DNA of 64,000 bases, from assembly GCA_951802425.1 (NCBI GenBank), contig OX637805.1, forward strand, positions 2,294,001 through 2,358,000. The letters are read 5' to 3'. Within the stretch, counting starts at the first letter, position 1; every line of letters begins with the position of its first letter. The DNA comes from Clavaria fumosa (lineage: Eukaryota > Basidiomycota > Agaricomycetes > Agaricales > Clavariaceae). Of the stretch, positions 41,531-54,577 are shown piece after piece. The notes under the pieces were generated by a model. The model searched no databases and was not told the origin of the DNA. It worked only from the letters and a program-made list of their open reading frames with translations. Both the position numbers and the translations under genes were made by a program.

Positions 41531-42617
41531 TGGCATATGTGGGTGTGGATGGAGTGCAGGGTGTGCCAGGCAGTGTGGATGTGTGCTAGGCAGTATGTGC
41601 AGGGGGCAGGGGCATGTATGGAATGCTCACTACCATTGCTTTGCACATGGATATTTCACTGATGTGGAATACACAGGGGTCTAGTGTGCAATTATGGCTG
41701 CATCATCAATATCACTGTCACCAACTCCAATTTGACCATCAAATTCATCAGCCAGGCAGACCAATGTATGTTCCAAACAACTTTACCTTCCATCCATTCA
41801 GATATGTCAATGCGGCTCTTGTATGAGAGCCACGCCGCTTCTGTTGTGCAGGGCATATGGCGTGCCTCATCCGTGCAGCTGACAAATTGTTCGCATTTTA
41901 GTCTTATGCTCTTTATGGTACTTGTCCCTGTTTTGCTGCCACATGGGAATGGAATTGCATGTTTACATTTAACCAATCTCTCTTGGCCTCCTGCTTGCAA
42001 TTGACTCGATGTTAAGATTTCACACTAGGGTAGCCTGGTCTCCATCTCAATCGCCAGGGCAGAAAAGCGATCAGGTTACATTTCTCTATCGCATAACAGG
42101 TTTAGCGACCATATATGCATACACCACAAACAAATCATGATGATGATGGCAACTGCAGAGACAAGCACGTGACCAGCCGGCAGTCCAGCGCGCCTTCTGG
42201 CAGTCAACGTCGCGTTCCAGGGTTGGTCAGTCGCTGCGGTTGGGATCAAATTTGGTTATCTTTGATCTGAAGCGTCTTCTATCGTCAGTGAAATGTTTCC
42301 GATTCAGATGTCCTCTTCGCAAACAATCAATCGCCTGTCCTGTTCCGCGTACCGATCGGTCCGACAATTGATTCCGGCGGGCCAATTAGCCGCAGTGCTT
42401 GAGCTCCATCAGCTTGTTCAGCTTGTTTATATATAGTCACAATCATTGTCGCTGATCATTGTCTTTAAGCGGGCCTCTCCATTGTCGACAACGTCAATCC
42501 CTTCCCAGACTCCCAGCGATCTTGGTTGCGGCGTCACCTGTTGTTGCGACGCTGCCACAATGTCTTCGGCCCCTGTGTCTGCGCCAGCTTTGTGGATCTA
42601 TCTCTATCATAACCGTG
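41531..42617. other. Transition to host-type DNA, no gene recognised
   Basis: The TGTGCCAGG-type repeat fades at about 41600. From about 41800 composition becomes balanced and CpG-containing. Short frames on both strands are not recognisable. Confidence 0.4.
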
Positions 42618-42618
42618 T

Positions 42619-42676
42619 GGAATGTGCTATAGACCACTGATACATGTGCATGGATTAGTGGTCTATCGCACGTTCC
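42619..42676. repeat. Imperfect 28-bp hairpin
   Basis: GGAATGTGCTATAGACCACT.. on the left and ..AGTGGTCTATCGCACGTTCC on the right pair at 24 of 28 positions around a 2-bp centre. It may be a small foldback relic or a structured element upstream of the host gene. Confidence 0.6.
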
Positions 42677-44060
42677 GGTAATCGATTCGATCATTGCCGG
42701 CTGCGCGCAGAACAGCGTGACGAGCGCGCCCCTCGGGACCGGTTGCTCAACGTTCAACGCTGAAAGGGGTCGAGTATGGATACTCGTGCTATTATTGCAT
42801 GCAGGCTACGGCTGAGTGGAGACGTGGGCAACGTTGATATACACAAACGATCGCTGCACGCTCTTTCACCCTGTCGTAAGCACTCCTACGCTAGTTCCGA
42901 TGGGTGGCGCGCATGGTGTTCGCCATATTGATGAATTGTCGTGTGTGGAGCCCGTAGTTATGCTGCTGAAGATACGTATATGCAACGGCCCCGGTCTAAA
43001 TTGAATTTGCGAAACTACTACGATTTTTCCTTTTGGGAGTTGAGAACTTCTTCCGGAGATGAGGCGGTAAAGACCTCCTGGAATGGGACCAACGTGCGAA
43101 GCCTGGAATCGCTATGCGATGCATCTTTGATGCGCACGGGCCCAGAACCAAACGCTCAAACGCCTCTTGACCCGCGCTCTGTTCTTTACCGTGCAGTATT
43201 GCGGTGGCAGTGAAAGGCTGGGTCCAAGGGGGTGGCGTCGAGGGGGTGGTGTAGCGCAATGTCGTCTTTTTTTCTTTGTATATGTAATGATCAGGGGCGG
43301 AAAAAAAAGAAAAAAGAAAAAAAAGAGAGAAAAAAAAAAAAGTTCATCAAAAGCTGTTGGGTGATTTCACATCATCCTCGTCTGTCTTTTTGTAACCTGG
43401 TACAGCGCTCCATACTACGGTCATAAGATACATGGTCTAGTGGAGGGTGGAGCTTGTTGTGAAGCATAAATTTTATGAGAAAAGTACGTTGGCCAATGGA
43501 AAGGTTGGAGCGCACGTGGGTAAGTTACCAGAAATGGTAATGGTAATCCAACTATTTTTCACACGGTCGAGTATTTTAGTAGTAGAATATTTCTGATGGT
43601 AACAGCCACAAAATTATCACCGTGCAAAGCTCCTCCAAGTCCCTTTCTTCATTCTCCCTCCTCTTCCTCCCCTTCTCTCTCCTCCCCCGTGGTTGTCGCG
43701 TTTCCGCCTTCCTCTGTGGCCTCATACCCTCGGATTACTGTGCGGATACCCTTTTCTCTGAGCTCGTCCATCGCGGTTGTCCTTTCGTCCTAGTTTTCCG
43801 AATTTTATATCCCCGTACGTTTCAGGGTGAGTTCAAATTGCCATCCAAGGGATGACGGATGAATTCTCAAACCTGTCCATTCTAGCCTGACTTCATCCTA
43901 CCTCTGCGTCTTGAGTGTCTACTTACCTCTGTTGCTTTCCTAACACGTCTCTGTTGTCTCGTCGATTCATTGGTCAAACTCCATTCGTTGCAAAGTTTTG
44001 AAGGCGCAACTGATTGTCGGAGGACATTACCCGGCCCAAAGAAAGGAAAAAACGCGCCCA
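42677..44060. promoter_or_regulatory. Upstream region of the 44-kb gene
   Basis: No gene is recognised. It contains a purine tract (43297-43343) and a pyrimidine-rich tract (43636-43690, CCTCCTCTTCCTCCCC-like) typical of fungal promoters, followed by the ATG at 44061. The 5' untranslated region may contain introns. Confidence 0.45.
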
Positions 44061-47000
44061 ATGTCCCATAAGTCGCATGCCTTATCCACACTCTCTCGAT
44101 GGGGCTTTGGTCTCAAGTCCACCGTGGAGGAGGACGACGATAGTTGGTACATTCCTTACAATGGGCCGTACGAGCCACCAAAGCCCGTCGTCCGCTCGTC
44201 GAGCCGCGACAGCTGGGGCGACCTTTCTGACCCGGAGAAGCTCCTCGAACACCACCTCGACCACCATCACCATCCCCATCAGCATCAGTATCGACGCCAG
44301 CACGGCGGCGGCGACGGCGTTGCGCCTGACACCAAGACGTACGAGTACGGCGGATGGACCACCCCCGGCGACCTCGTGCGCCGCGAGTCCCGCGGACGCT
44401 TGGCGAGACGCGGCGGCGGCGCGACCGTCTCCACCACGAGCACGACGACCATCTTCCACCACTCGCCCGACATCGTCGGGCAGCCACTGGCTGCAGAAAA
44501 GCTGCAACCCCAGAAGCGTCTCCCGCTCGAGCGGCACGGCAGCAGTCGCAGCCGCCGCAGCCGGCGGCGTTCGGCGTACACGGATGTTCCCGCAAGCCCC
44601 ATCAGCTGGATCAGCACCCCGGGCGACATTGGCGAGTCCCCCTCCCCGGCGCGCGCGCGCCAACCCTCTGCCGTCTCTGCCGCCGCCGCCACCACCGTCC
44701 CGCGCGTCCCATCCCCGCTGAACCGGCACCAGCCCCATTCACATGCACACTCGCATCCGCACCCGTACATGCCGTTCCCGCGCCACACCCACCACACAGT
44801 GGGACAGGGCGTGAACTGGGGCCACATGGCACATTTCTTGCCGTTCGCGAGCGGTGCACGCAAATTGACGCCCCCGCCGGGGACGGCGACGACAACACAG
44901 ACGAAAAGGAAAAATTCGTCGTTCACTACCAACACGCCGAGGGACCCTACAGCCAGGCCTACCGATCTCCCTCGTTTGGCCGACGTCGATTCTCGCGGTC
45001 GGCGCCGAGCGCGATCGCACACAGCAGAGAGCCAGCATCGCACGCCTGTCAGCGAAGACGACTATTACACAAGCTATTATTCGACGTTGCTCGTTACGCC
45101 CACGCGAGCAGAGCGTGAGGCGCTTGAGCCGTTCCTTCGCCACGACACTGCCGCAGCGCGTCGCGACGCCCACCGCCGGTCATTGTCTGCAGGTGCGCGC
45201 CCTTCGGAGAAGCGACAGCAACCGCAACCGCAACCGCAGCCTGCGGCATCAGCGGAGCGTGCGCCCCGCACATCACAGGCCAAGACGTCCGCGTCTCATC
45301 CCTACGCCTATCCGTTCCCACCGTCCTCTGCCCACCAGGCAGTAGCCGCAGCTACAGTAGAAGACAACGACGACCCCCATGCGCGGCAACGGCACTCACC
45401 CTCGCGGCGGCTCGAACGCCCGATCAAACACCCATTTTCGGCTGCCACCAGCCCGGCCTTTCCAGAGGAGCCCTCCTCGTCTTCCTGGCGGGGCCCCGCC
45501 CGCTCAGAAGCACACCAACATGGTCGCGCCGCGCCGCAGCTGCAGCGGAGCAGCGTCGACGAAACGGCGGAACCCCGCGCGCCTTCTCTGCGGTCCTCTG
45601 TATCTGTGCCGAACCTGCGCGCGCACGCGAGACCGGCAGTGGGCGTGAAGCGGTCCCCTCCCTTAGGCGCATCGTCCTCGCACCACGTGTTTGGGCAGGA
45701 CGAGTGCTGGCTCATGGCGGAGACATGGTGCGACGCGCTGATCTTCCCGCGGCCGCGGCTGAAGATGATGGAGCGCGTAGCAGGGCAGGCGCCGTCGCAC
45801 GGGGACAGCGATGAGCTGCTGCCGCTCCAGTACCCAGATGGCAACGGCGACGGCAAGACGAGGCAGGAGGCAGCAGTGGTGCTCCCAAGGGAAGTGGCCG
45901 CTGCGTCCGAGACGGCTCAGGTTGGCCCGTCTAAGCCCGCGACCATAGCAAAGAGACGGAGGAGCTTGACCTTGCCTGGGAGGCTGCCTGGGCATGCTCC
46001 GCCATCGACGCTCAAAAGAGAACCTCCAGGGGCGAATCCTTCGCACCGCAAGGGGACGTCCTCATTTTCGCAGGACGACATGGCGCTACCTAGCCCAACA
46101 TCCTCTTTGCAACGGTGCGTTTTTTTGTTTGATTTGTGGTATGTATGTTGTTGACATTCACTGGGTTGTTTTCTACCGCAGCGTGCTACGCGAGGGCGCG
46201 CTTCTCGAGGCGGAGCGCAGAGTGTGGCAACAGCAAGCTCAACGCTCGTTCCAGAACGGCCGTTCGCGCAGCAAGTCCCTGACGCGCCCAAACGCGCGTC
46301 GTCCGAGCGGAGAGAACCACAGGCCAGTCGGAAACTTGGAATATCTTGCCGCGCGGTCACTTTTGGGCCGCCAAGCAGTCACCAGGAGCGTGCGCGCCGC
46401 GTCCCGGTCTACGCACAACAACCATCACCGCGGCCCGTCTGCGTCTTCACACGGGAATCAGACGCACTCGCAACATTCGCACGGGCACCAGTCGCACTCG
46501 CAACATTCGCACGGGCACCAGTCGCACTCGCAGAACTCGCAGAACTCGCACGCGCGCACGAACTCCAAGTCATCCTCGGGAAAGAGCCGCCTCTCGCGCA
46601 CGTCGTCCTCGCGCAAGTTTGGGCTCCGGCTGGCGAAGTCGACACCGATGCTTGCGCTGTGTGGCTCCTTGTCGTCGACCAGCGGCGACGTGGTCAGCCC
46701 TCTATCTGAGAGTGCGGGCCCGCTCGAGATCGCGATCAGGTCAGGCGTAACGAAACGCGTGCGCTTGAGAGATACAATGGAGGAGATATCCCCGAGCGCT
46801 CCCTCACCCGAGACTGCTCTACCAGTACCCCCAGAACCGGTAACGGCTATACCAGCGCAAGGCAGCAAACCTCCGTCTCCAATCGGCGTAGCATTTTCGA
46901 CACCCCAACCAGATGGTTCCTCCGCAGATGACCACAACCACCCCTATCCATGGCGCGAGGAGAGCGAGGGGCGCGTGCGCGGAAATGACTCACGACGTCC

Positions 47001-48880
47001 GTCTGCCGGGGCTGAGTATGCTGGGCCGCACTTGTCCTCTCCGCCTGCGCCTGCGTTCGCGCAACTTGCGTCGCTCAACGACGATGTTTCGGTGCGGCAT
47101 CGGCTCCCACCGCACGCCATGCTGCATCCGTACGCTCAGGCACAGCCGATGCGCCGTTCGCCTTCGCCACTGCTGACCGAATCAGGCATTCGGCCACGTC
47201 CTCGCTCTGGAAGCCTCGTGCTGCCGCCGAACAAGCTTTGGATACCAGGCGACCTGGACGATGTGCGGGAAGTGCTACCCGAAGAGATACAATACTCGCC
47301 ATACATCCCGTCCCCTGAGGTTACACATCATAGCGAGCACTCGTCGTCGCATGCGTATATCTTGCCTCCGCAAAACCGGCAGACGCAACTGGGTATGGAG
47401 GAGGTCTTGGCGTCTTCGCTGGATGGCACAGGCGCAAGCAGGGTGCCCCCTCAGCTCGACCTGAGCGGTCTCAAAGTGCAGGCTAGAAGAGTCAATGCTG
47501 GAGAGGTGACCAAGAACGACCCAGGCTCTCCCGTCGAGCCGCATAGCCCGACTACGCCCACTAGCGCCGGCTCGTTTAGCGTCCGTCGCAAACCCGTCAG
47601 ATACGAAGCGCATATACGCACCCCACGGACGCCCTATACTATCAACACCCTGGCGTCGTCCGATGTTTTACCATCCATTAATGAACCGCCCCTCCCATCA
47701 AGTGTGGCGGCGGCGCCAATGAGGGTCCCGGTAAACGAGGACGGCTCTTCTAGCTCGTCTCCACTCGCGTCCACCCCACAGACATCACGTTCGCAAGGTG
47801 TTTCAGGCGAATTCGATCGCTTCCGCGACCTGTTCTTCCGACCCGGAACGTCCCCAACCTCAGCGTCGCACTCCTCGCGCTCCGGTGACGACATCCCCTG
47901 GGAGACTACTCGCCGCGTGGTCACCACGGGTTTGACGAGCCTTGCGCGTCGTCTAACAGAAGAGATTGAGTCATCACACGGCGGTGGTAGCATGCCGGAA
48001 CAGCAACCATCTCCCGACGGCGTATCGCCCACGAGCGAACGCGTGGGGCCGTTCGGAAGTCTTCGGGAGACGGCGACTTCCGCTGAGCTACGGTTCATCC
48101 TCACTGAGCTTTCGCGTTCACGCCCAGACTCTCCACCAGATTCTCCACCTTCATCTGCATATTCACAACGCTCACCCTCACGCTCGCCCTCGCTCTCGTC
48201 CCACTTCCCAAAACAGTTTGTGCACGAGTCTCACATCGTCCCTTCCGACGTCGAATCGTCCCGTGCGTCTTCGCTGCTCGAGCCTCAAGGAGAGGATGAC
48301 CAGAACTTTCGTGAGCCCTCTCGTGCAATACATTGTTGCTTGCTTCTCGCTGACCATCATCATAGCTCTCTTCCGGGTTCGGACAATCGAGGCGGTTACG
48401 ACCCCTCACACTGAACAGGCATACCGTCCTGTATCCGGCCATCTTTCGCTCGTCGGTCTTGATATGCATCGACCCAGCCGCCCCTCTAGCGTAAATGATA
48501 TCGAAGGACAGGAGGGAGAGGAAGGACAAAGGGTGCCTGAACGCGATGCCAACCAACCCACTTCCACACTTGTATCGCCAAACAGTCTCCAGCTGCCGAA
48601 CTCCCCGGACACCGCTCGACAGAGTTACATGACTTCGGGCTCGTCACATATGTCAGGCCTCTCAGATTTCCCCATGCCACCAGGCACAGCCGCCCCGTCC
48701 CAGCGACACATATCGTCAATCGTCGACATGTACGGTGACCGTGGGGAGAACAATGACCCCCGCAACTCTGATAGAATGGAGTATGGTCCAGGCCCCGATC
48801 GCCTTCTCCGTCGAATGACGTTTGGGCAAGAGGTGGGGGATGCAGAAAATGTATTGATTACTTTCACAGAGGATTCTTGA
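44061..48880 (+). CDS. Large disordered protein of unknown function
   Basis: Three exons, 44061-46114, 46182-48310 and 48366-48880, joined by two short GT..AG introns (GTGCGT..CGCAG; GTGAGC..CATAG) with matching phase, give 1565 residues. I chose ATG 44061 (MSHKSHALSTLSRWGFGLKS) as the first ATG in a frame open from further upstream. Most of the protein is Ser/Pro/Arg/His-rich and predicted disordered. Conserved-looking islands are SWYIPYNGPYEPP (near the N-terminus), FGQDECWLMAETWCDALIFP (about residue 545), LFFRPGTSPTS..IPWETTRRVVTTGLTSLARR (about residue 1250) and a C-terminal EYGPGPDRLLRRMTFGQEVG. A QHSHGHQSHS tandem repeat is encoded near 46460-46550. No enzyme domain or membrane segment is seen. 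It looks like a basidiomycete-specific scaffold or regulator, but no function can be assigned. Confidence 0.8.
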
Positions 48881-49078
48881 GACATTCACCCAGTGTCCTC
48901 CACTGTCTGTTTCTCCCTATTCGTAATTCTTACGGGCAGACCTTGTTCTTATCAATAGGTACATAGATAGTAATCTGTTGTTGCTTTCTTCGCTGCACTT
49001 GTCATCATTCGCATTGAATACCTCATAATTCATACATGGTACAATGTAGAGCTTTAGAATTTTGGATTGTCTGGCGGC
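48881..49078. terminator. Convergent 3' intergenic region
   Basis: 198 bp between two convergent stop codons. It must hold both transcript ends. Pyrimidine- and TA-rich stretches are present (TACATAGATAGTAA, about 48960). No distinct terminator motif. Confidence 0.4.
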
Positions 49079-52000
49079 CTATTCGTCATATTGGGTGAGC
49101 TGAGTGACGCGTGGTGTCAGCTCAACAACCAAATCGTCCTCAACGGTTGCAATTCTACTCACATCCATAGTCAACGTACGCGAACTATTCATCTCTTGAT
49201 CTCGGTATATGCCAACCAATGAATTCCCTCGTTCGTATAAGGAGCCTTTCAGGCTGATGACTATGAATTGGAAATTTTCAGAAGCATGCTTTTGTATATA
49301 GTTCGCAATCTTGGCGACGTTCGTGTTGTCCAAGGCAGCGTCCACTTCGTCTAGAACGAAGAACGGTGCTGGTTGGTAACTATAGTGCGGAAAATGAGAT
49401 TAGCTTGGTTTGGTGAGTTTCAGTTTCGGGACTGACCTATGGATCGCAAACAAGAGTGCTAGGGCGGCAACCGTTTTTTCACCGCCGGAGAGCTGTTCCA
49501 TGTCTCTAAACCGCTTCATCGGGGGCATGGCGTGATACTTAATTCCGCCAGCATAGGGCTCCTACCGGGGGGTGAGAGAGATGATCATATAAATACGATG
49601 ACGAGCTCGCAAGGTACCTCACTGTCCTCCAAACTAAGGTAGGCAACTCCCCCCATAGGCGAAGCTTTACCTTTGGTGAGATCCTTGTAGACCTGGTCAA
49701 TACGCTCAGAGATATGGTTGTATGCTTTGTTGAAAAGTTCGCATCTGGCACATAACAACCGTGAGACAAAGGTATTCAATCTTTCCGGCATTTGCTGACC
49801 GTCGTCGCTTGACGTCATTGAATTGATCTCGTGCTGATTTAGAGTCTTTCCGGGCCTTTTCAGCCTCTTTTTCCGTTTCTGTAAGCTTGATCTCTACATC
49901 TTCCAGGCTATTTACATCGATGAGACATTGCGGCTCAGGGAAAATCATAGGAGCTGCCTACCGTTCGATGGCCTTCATGTTCGGAGCCATGCGCTCCATA
50001 TCAGCGGTCAGCTTCTCAATTGACGCATCGAGTTCCTTAGCGCGATCCGCGGAAGCTCCCTATATGACAATATGCAACGGGAAATTTTATGTCGGACGGC
50101 TGTGCATACCTCACGGTCTTCCTCTTCAAGGATCTCAAAATCGACTTCGATCCCAAAGTTGGGGACTGCCTTTGGTGGTGAGACTCCATTCTCGCCCTCG
50201 TCTACATCCATAGCTACCTCCTCACGAAGACTCTGCGGAAGAATAGTGAGCATTATGTGAATTTAGATGTAAAAGGACTTAACTTCCTCCATTGGAACGT
50301 TCTTTAAGTTGCCCTCGAGTAGAGGTAGCTTAATTGCCTCCAAACGACATCTGCGGTAGATCGAGTAGCGCTCAAGACCCAGTTTCTCATTACTGTCATT
50401 CTGTGGATTATCATAAGCGTTCGCACAGAGGGAGGTGTGCGATCTAAACGGACTCGGGTACTTATTTCTTTCAACGCTTGCTCGAGGATCTTTGAAGCTT
50501 TCGAGGCTGTTCTTTTAACTTGTTCTACCTCCTTCGTCTTCTCCTCGAGATAGGTCTGCAGCGTCGTTATCTCAAGACGCAAAACGCGTAGTTCCTCTTC
50601 TGCTTGATGTATTTCTTGCTGCAACTCTGTCTTTTGCGCCTCCAACCGTGTGAGTGTGCCTTGCTCCGTGTTGACTATGCTCTCAAGACTAGCCAGCCGC
50701 TCTCGAGAAGATTTTAGGGTTTCCTCTTCAAACTCACACCTGGAGACGCATGAGCCTTATTGGGGCAAGAGGGAAGAAGGAAAGTAGGTGCACGCACTGA
50801 TGAGTTAACCTTTGAATTTGCTTGTCAAATTGTAGCCTCGCCTCGCTCTCTTCTTGGGCGAGCTTCAATTTGCTCTCTTCGTACTGCCGGATGTCGGAGA
50901 CCCCAATCCTACGGCAGAAGTCCAGAAAGACGCGGTCCTCAGCCTCATTGACGACCAAAGTTGATGACCCCATTTTCTCCTTAAGCTGACGCCAGGAGGC
51001 CTCTGCCTACATCCAAGAACTCAAATCAAGACGGCTTTGAATGATCAAGAGGAATGTAAATACTTTTTTTGACTCTGTTGCAGATTGCTTCAACTCCTTG
51101 TCCACGTGCTTTAACTCGTCTTTCATGCCATTAAGGCGCAGCTTGCAAGCGCTCTTTCGAACATCGGGCACGTAAGAGATGCAATCTCACACAAAGAGGA
51201 AGGGAAGACACACAAGCTCATCCCGTGCGATATTCAATTGACCTTCCAGCCGCCCTATTTCAGCTATGATAGTATGCTCGGCGTTAGGCTTCGGCTTCGA
51301 TTTTGCCAGGTCGCGAAGCTGCACGAGCAGAGCATCTTGGGTGCGCCTGTAACCTGCGTCATAGTTTTCGCTACCTGTTCATGTTGAACCAGGCGGAGAG
51401 TACCTACCTTGAATATCTCTTTCGTCCCACTTCTTACTACCGCTGTGTGCGCTCCAACCACCAGTAATCAATCCGCTCTTATGTATTACTGTACCTTCCA
51501 AGGTGACCGCTATGGCATGTCTCTCAGACATTTCATGCATGACAAAGGGGTAAAACGACGAACCCTTTACTTCTTGACCTTTATCCCAGCAGACGTACTT
51601 GGCAACATCTATTGTGTCGCAGACCAGGGCGTTGCCGCATGCATGATGCATCGCCCGCTCCACCGCGGGGTCGAATTGGATCACATCCACTGCAAGCCGC
51701 GCACCCTTTGCAAACGAGCGATATTTATCACTAATGGTCTTCACGTAGATTGTGTCAAGCGGGATGAACGTCGCTTGGCCGCTGCGTTGATTGCGCATGT
51801 ACTGCGTTACAAATTACAAGAGTCCCTTGATGAAGAGATGAAGAGCCCCACCTCTATGCAATCGATTGCAGTCTTCTCTTCGTCGACGACAATGGCGTCA
51901 ATATTACGCCCCAAAACCACTGACACGGCAGTTTCGTACTTGCGCTGAGTAGGCTTACACAGGTCCACAATCCGCCCACGAACGCCTAGTACGCATAAGT

Positions 52001-54141
52001 CGAAATGGTCATGGCGATCCACATCAGCACTCGCCAGAAAACATCCGTTGGAGATTCGCAAGTGTCTCCTTGAACCTTGCCTCTTTTTCAGACTCGTTCT
52101 TGTCGGCGCCTGCTTGAAGCAGCTTCTGCAAGACTTCCGTAAGCTTTTCGTTCGCCTCCGCTTCTAATTGACTGCAAGAGGATAGGCACGCATCAGTAGG
52201 CAATAATGGCATCGGTTAAGTAAGCGCACGTAATCCTACTCCGCTCGGACTGGTCATGCTCTAAGTCCTGGCGTGCTTTAGCAAGATCCGCTTGCAAGGT
52301 GGCAATCTTCTCTTCAAACTGCAGAGGAGAAATCAGTGTCAGATTTGAACCAAAATGTAAATTCTTTCCACCTCAGACTTGCGGCTACTCCAGGTCCTGA
52401 TATCCTCGGTCAGCGACTCCTTCTTATTGCTCAGATCCGCGGAACGATGTTTAATCTGCGCAAGTGTGCGGTTCGCGTTTCTTTCATCACGTGTGAGCGT
52501 TTCAAGCAATTGTCTTTCGTCAACTGCGAGCACAGACGCGGCTGCCTTCCTGGTGATTCACTCAACAAGTGGCAAGTGTAGAATGGCACGAACAGCACGC
52601 ACAACCGACGATATTCTTGGAGGGCTTCCTCTGAGAGCGATATACTATGTTGTGATACTTGGCGTTGTCTCTCTGTGTCGGGAGTGAGATAATACAGTAA
52701 CTTCTGTATTAAGACAAAACAGAATCCGACCTTGCGCTTCCTCTGCAGCTTTTCGAATGCTCCGCAGCTCCCTCTTCCGCACATCGACCTTCTGTTGCTG
52801 TGTTTCGACGTCTCGTTTCAAGAGATTGTTGTTTTTCTCTGTGTTCTGTAGCTTCCTCACTGAATGCGCAATTTGCGCTTCAATGGCTGCGACATCTGGC
52901 CTCTACCGGGTGTTGAGCGTATGAGGCAAAGGAACAGGGCGAAATAGTAGCCTACTTTGCCTTCCAGCGCTTTCTCTGCCTTCTTGATCTTCTTCTCCTG
53001 CTGCATGACGGCTGTACGCGACTTTGCCTGCGCTTGCCTCGCAGCCTCCAGTGCCTTCTCGTGCACCTTGTGTTCCTTTTTAAACCCGGCTAGCGCCTTA
53101 TTATGTGTGTTGATTTCGTGTATATTCCCCTCGATAGCTTCTTCGATGTGGAACAGCTTGTATAGAACACGATACAAGATGAGATCGTCCTGGGAACAAG
53201 AGACACAATCGTGTGAGCTTGGAATGACATCTAGTAAGGGAGTAGAAAATGCGCACGCGTTGTCCACACAACGCCTCAAACCGGTCCGCTTCTGATTTCT
53301 GCTCCTTATACTGTCTGATCTCTCCCGCTATACCTCGCCTCTTGTTGAAGTTGGACGTCGCGTTTTCTGTTGCTCTCTCCTGTGCCTCCTTCGCTTTTTC
53401 ATATTCCTGGGCAAGCTCTAGGCTGCCGCTAATCTGGTCCACCAGCTTCGAGAGCTGCTGGGATGATTGGGAAGCGACTGCTTCTACGTCGCCTTGGAAG
53501 ACAAGGAAATTCTTGGCTTTGACCAAGATATTGTGGGAGATCAGCGCAGCGTTATATGCAGAGTAGGTGACGACTTTGTTGTTCAATTTGTATTCAGAAG
53601 TACCTGAAGTCGAGACCCTGAGATGCCCGTAGTCATTGAGAGGAAAACGAGGTTTTGAGAGGAATGAATAGAAAACCTTGAAGTAACTCACGTCCGTTGG
53701 AACAGCCACTCTTTCTTGTTGACGTCCTCGAACACAGCAAGGACCCAAGCTTTCTTCGCAGTGCCTTCCCCTTCACCATAGCCTTCATCCTCATCTTCAC
53801 TTGCGTCTCGGCCACCACTACCGTCGCCTTTCTCTTGGGCACTCGAATTCCCTTCCACCTCGTCCTTGCTTCTAGCGAGCCTCCTTCCTCTGTAGACGAG
53901 GTCCTTCAGTTGGCTGCTGCGAAGCTGAGCACTCTTCACGCCTAGCACAAACGAAATAGCATCCATCAAATTTGACTTGCCCGCGCCATTTGGGCCGATG
54001 ACGGAGGTGAAGTTACGGAAAGGACCGATGGTTTGCCGTCCGCTGTCCCGGGAAACATATCAGGACGAGCAGAAATGAAAAAATTGAAGACACACACCGG
54101 TATGACTTGAAGTCACACAGGTCGATACGGACGAGAGGCAT
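49079..54141 (-). CDS. SMC1: Cohesin subunit SMC1
   Basis: ATPase of the cohesin ring that holds sister chromatids together in the nucleus, partner of SMC3 and kleisin. The minus-strand start at 54141 reads [14 protein letters not shown], then an intron, then [20 protein letters not shown] with Walker A at residues 31-38 and [36 protein letters not shown] and [17 protein letters not shown] follow (53410-53530). Two long coiled coils flank a hinge at about 51400-52000 ([40 protein letters not shown]). The C-terminus holds the ABC signature [18 protein letters not shown] (about 49440-49500) and Walker [16 protein letters not shown]. Many short introns (about a dozen) interrupt it. The length fits the ~1230-residue family. 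An acidic, SMC1-variable insert ([12 protein letters not shown]) follows the first lobe. No disabling lesion was seen. Confidence 0.92.
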
Positions 54142-54577
54142 AGTAGTCAGTCAGTCCTGCAGAACAGCAAGCCCGATGCAAACAGCCTGCTAGCCGACCG
54201 GCTGATCGCGCTTGTGACACTGTGACACACGCGTATCTGCGAACATCTACATCACCACTGCACGCGGCGAACTAGAACAGGTTATGAGTTACCAACAGAC
54301 TATCTTGTGCCTCCCCGCAAGTCGTCTGTGGGACACTTACATGCAGCACGCACTGTACCATCTCAACTACTAACAGTGTAGTAACACAAAAGGTAGCCCA
54401 AAAATATTCAAGTTGCTAAAAATCAGCTAACTTCGAAAGAAAAATTCGGTTATCTCTAAATTTTAAGATCTGTGAGCATCCAATCCCATCACGACGAACT
54501 GACTTGGGAAGTCCAAGAACCTTTCGTTAAAACCAGTTTGAAAATATCACTCCTCCCACCAGGAACCCACAGGGTAT
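54142..54577. promoter_or_regulatory. Intergenic region, SMC1 upstream
   Basis: 436 bp between the E1 gene stop and the SMC1 start, both on the minus strand. It must contain the SMC1 promoter and the E1 3' end. No motif stands out. Confidence 0.4.

Noticed and set aside
40756..41646. 296-codon minus-strand frame
   Set aside because: Low-complexity Arg/Glu/Gly and Cys/His-rich translation of CTC and GCA repeats. No domain.
44082..45856. Long minus-strand and alternative-frame ORFs over the 44-46 kb gene
   Set aside because: Shadows of a GC-rich exon. The plus-strand frame has matched introns, a start and a continuous 1565-codon product.
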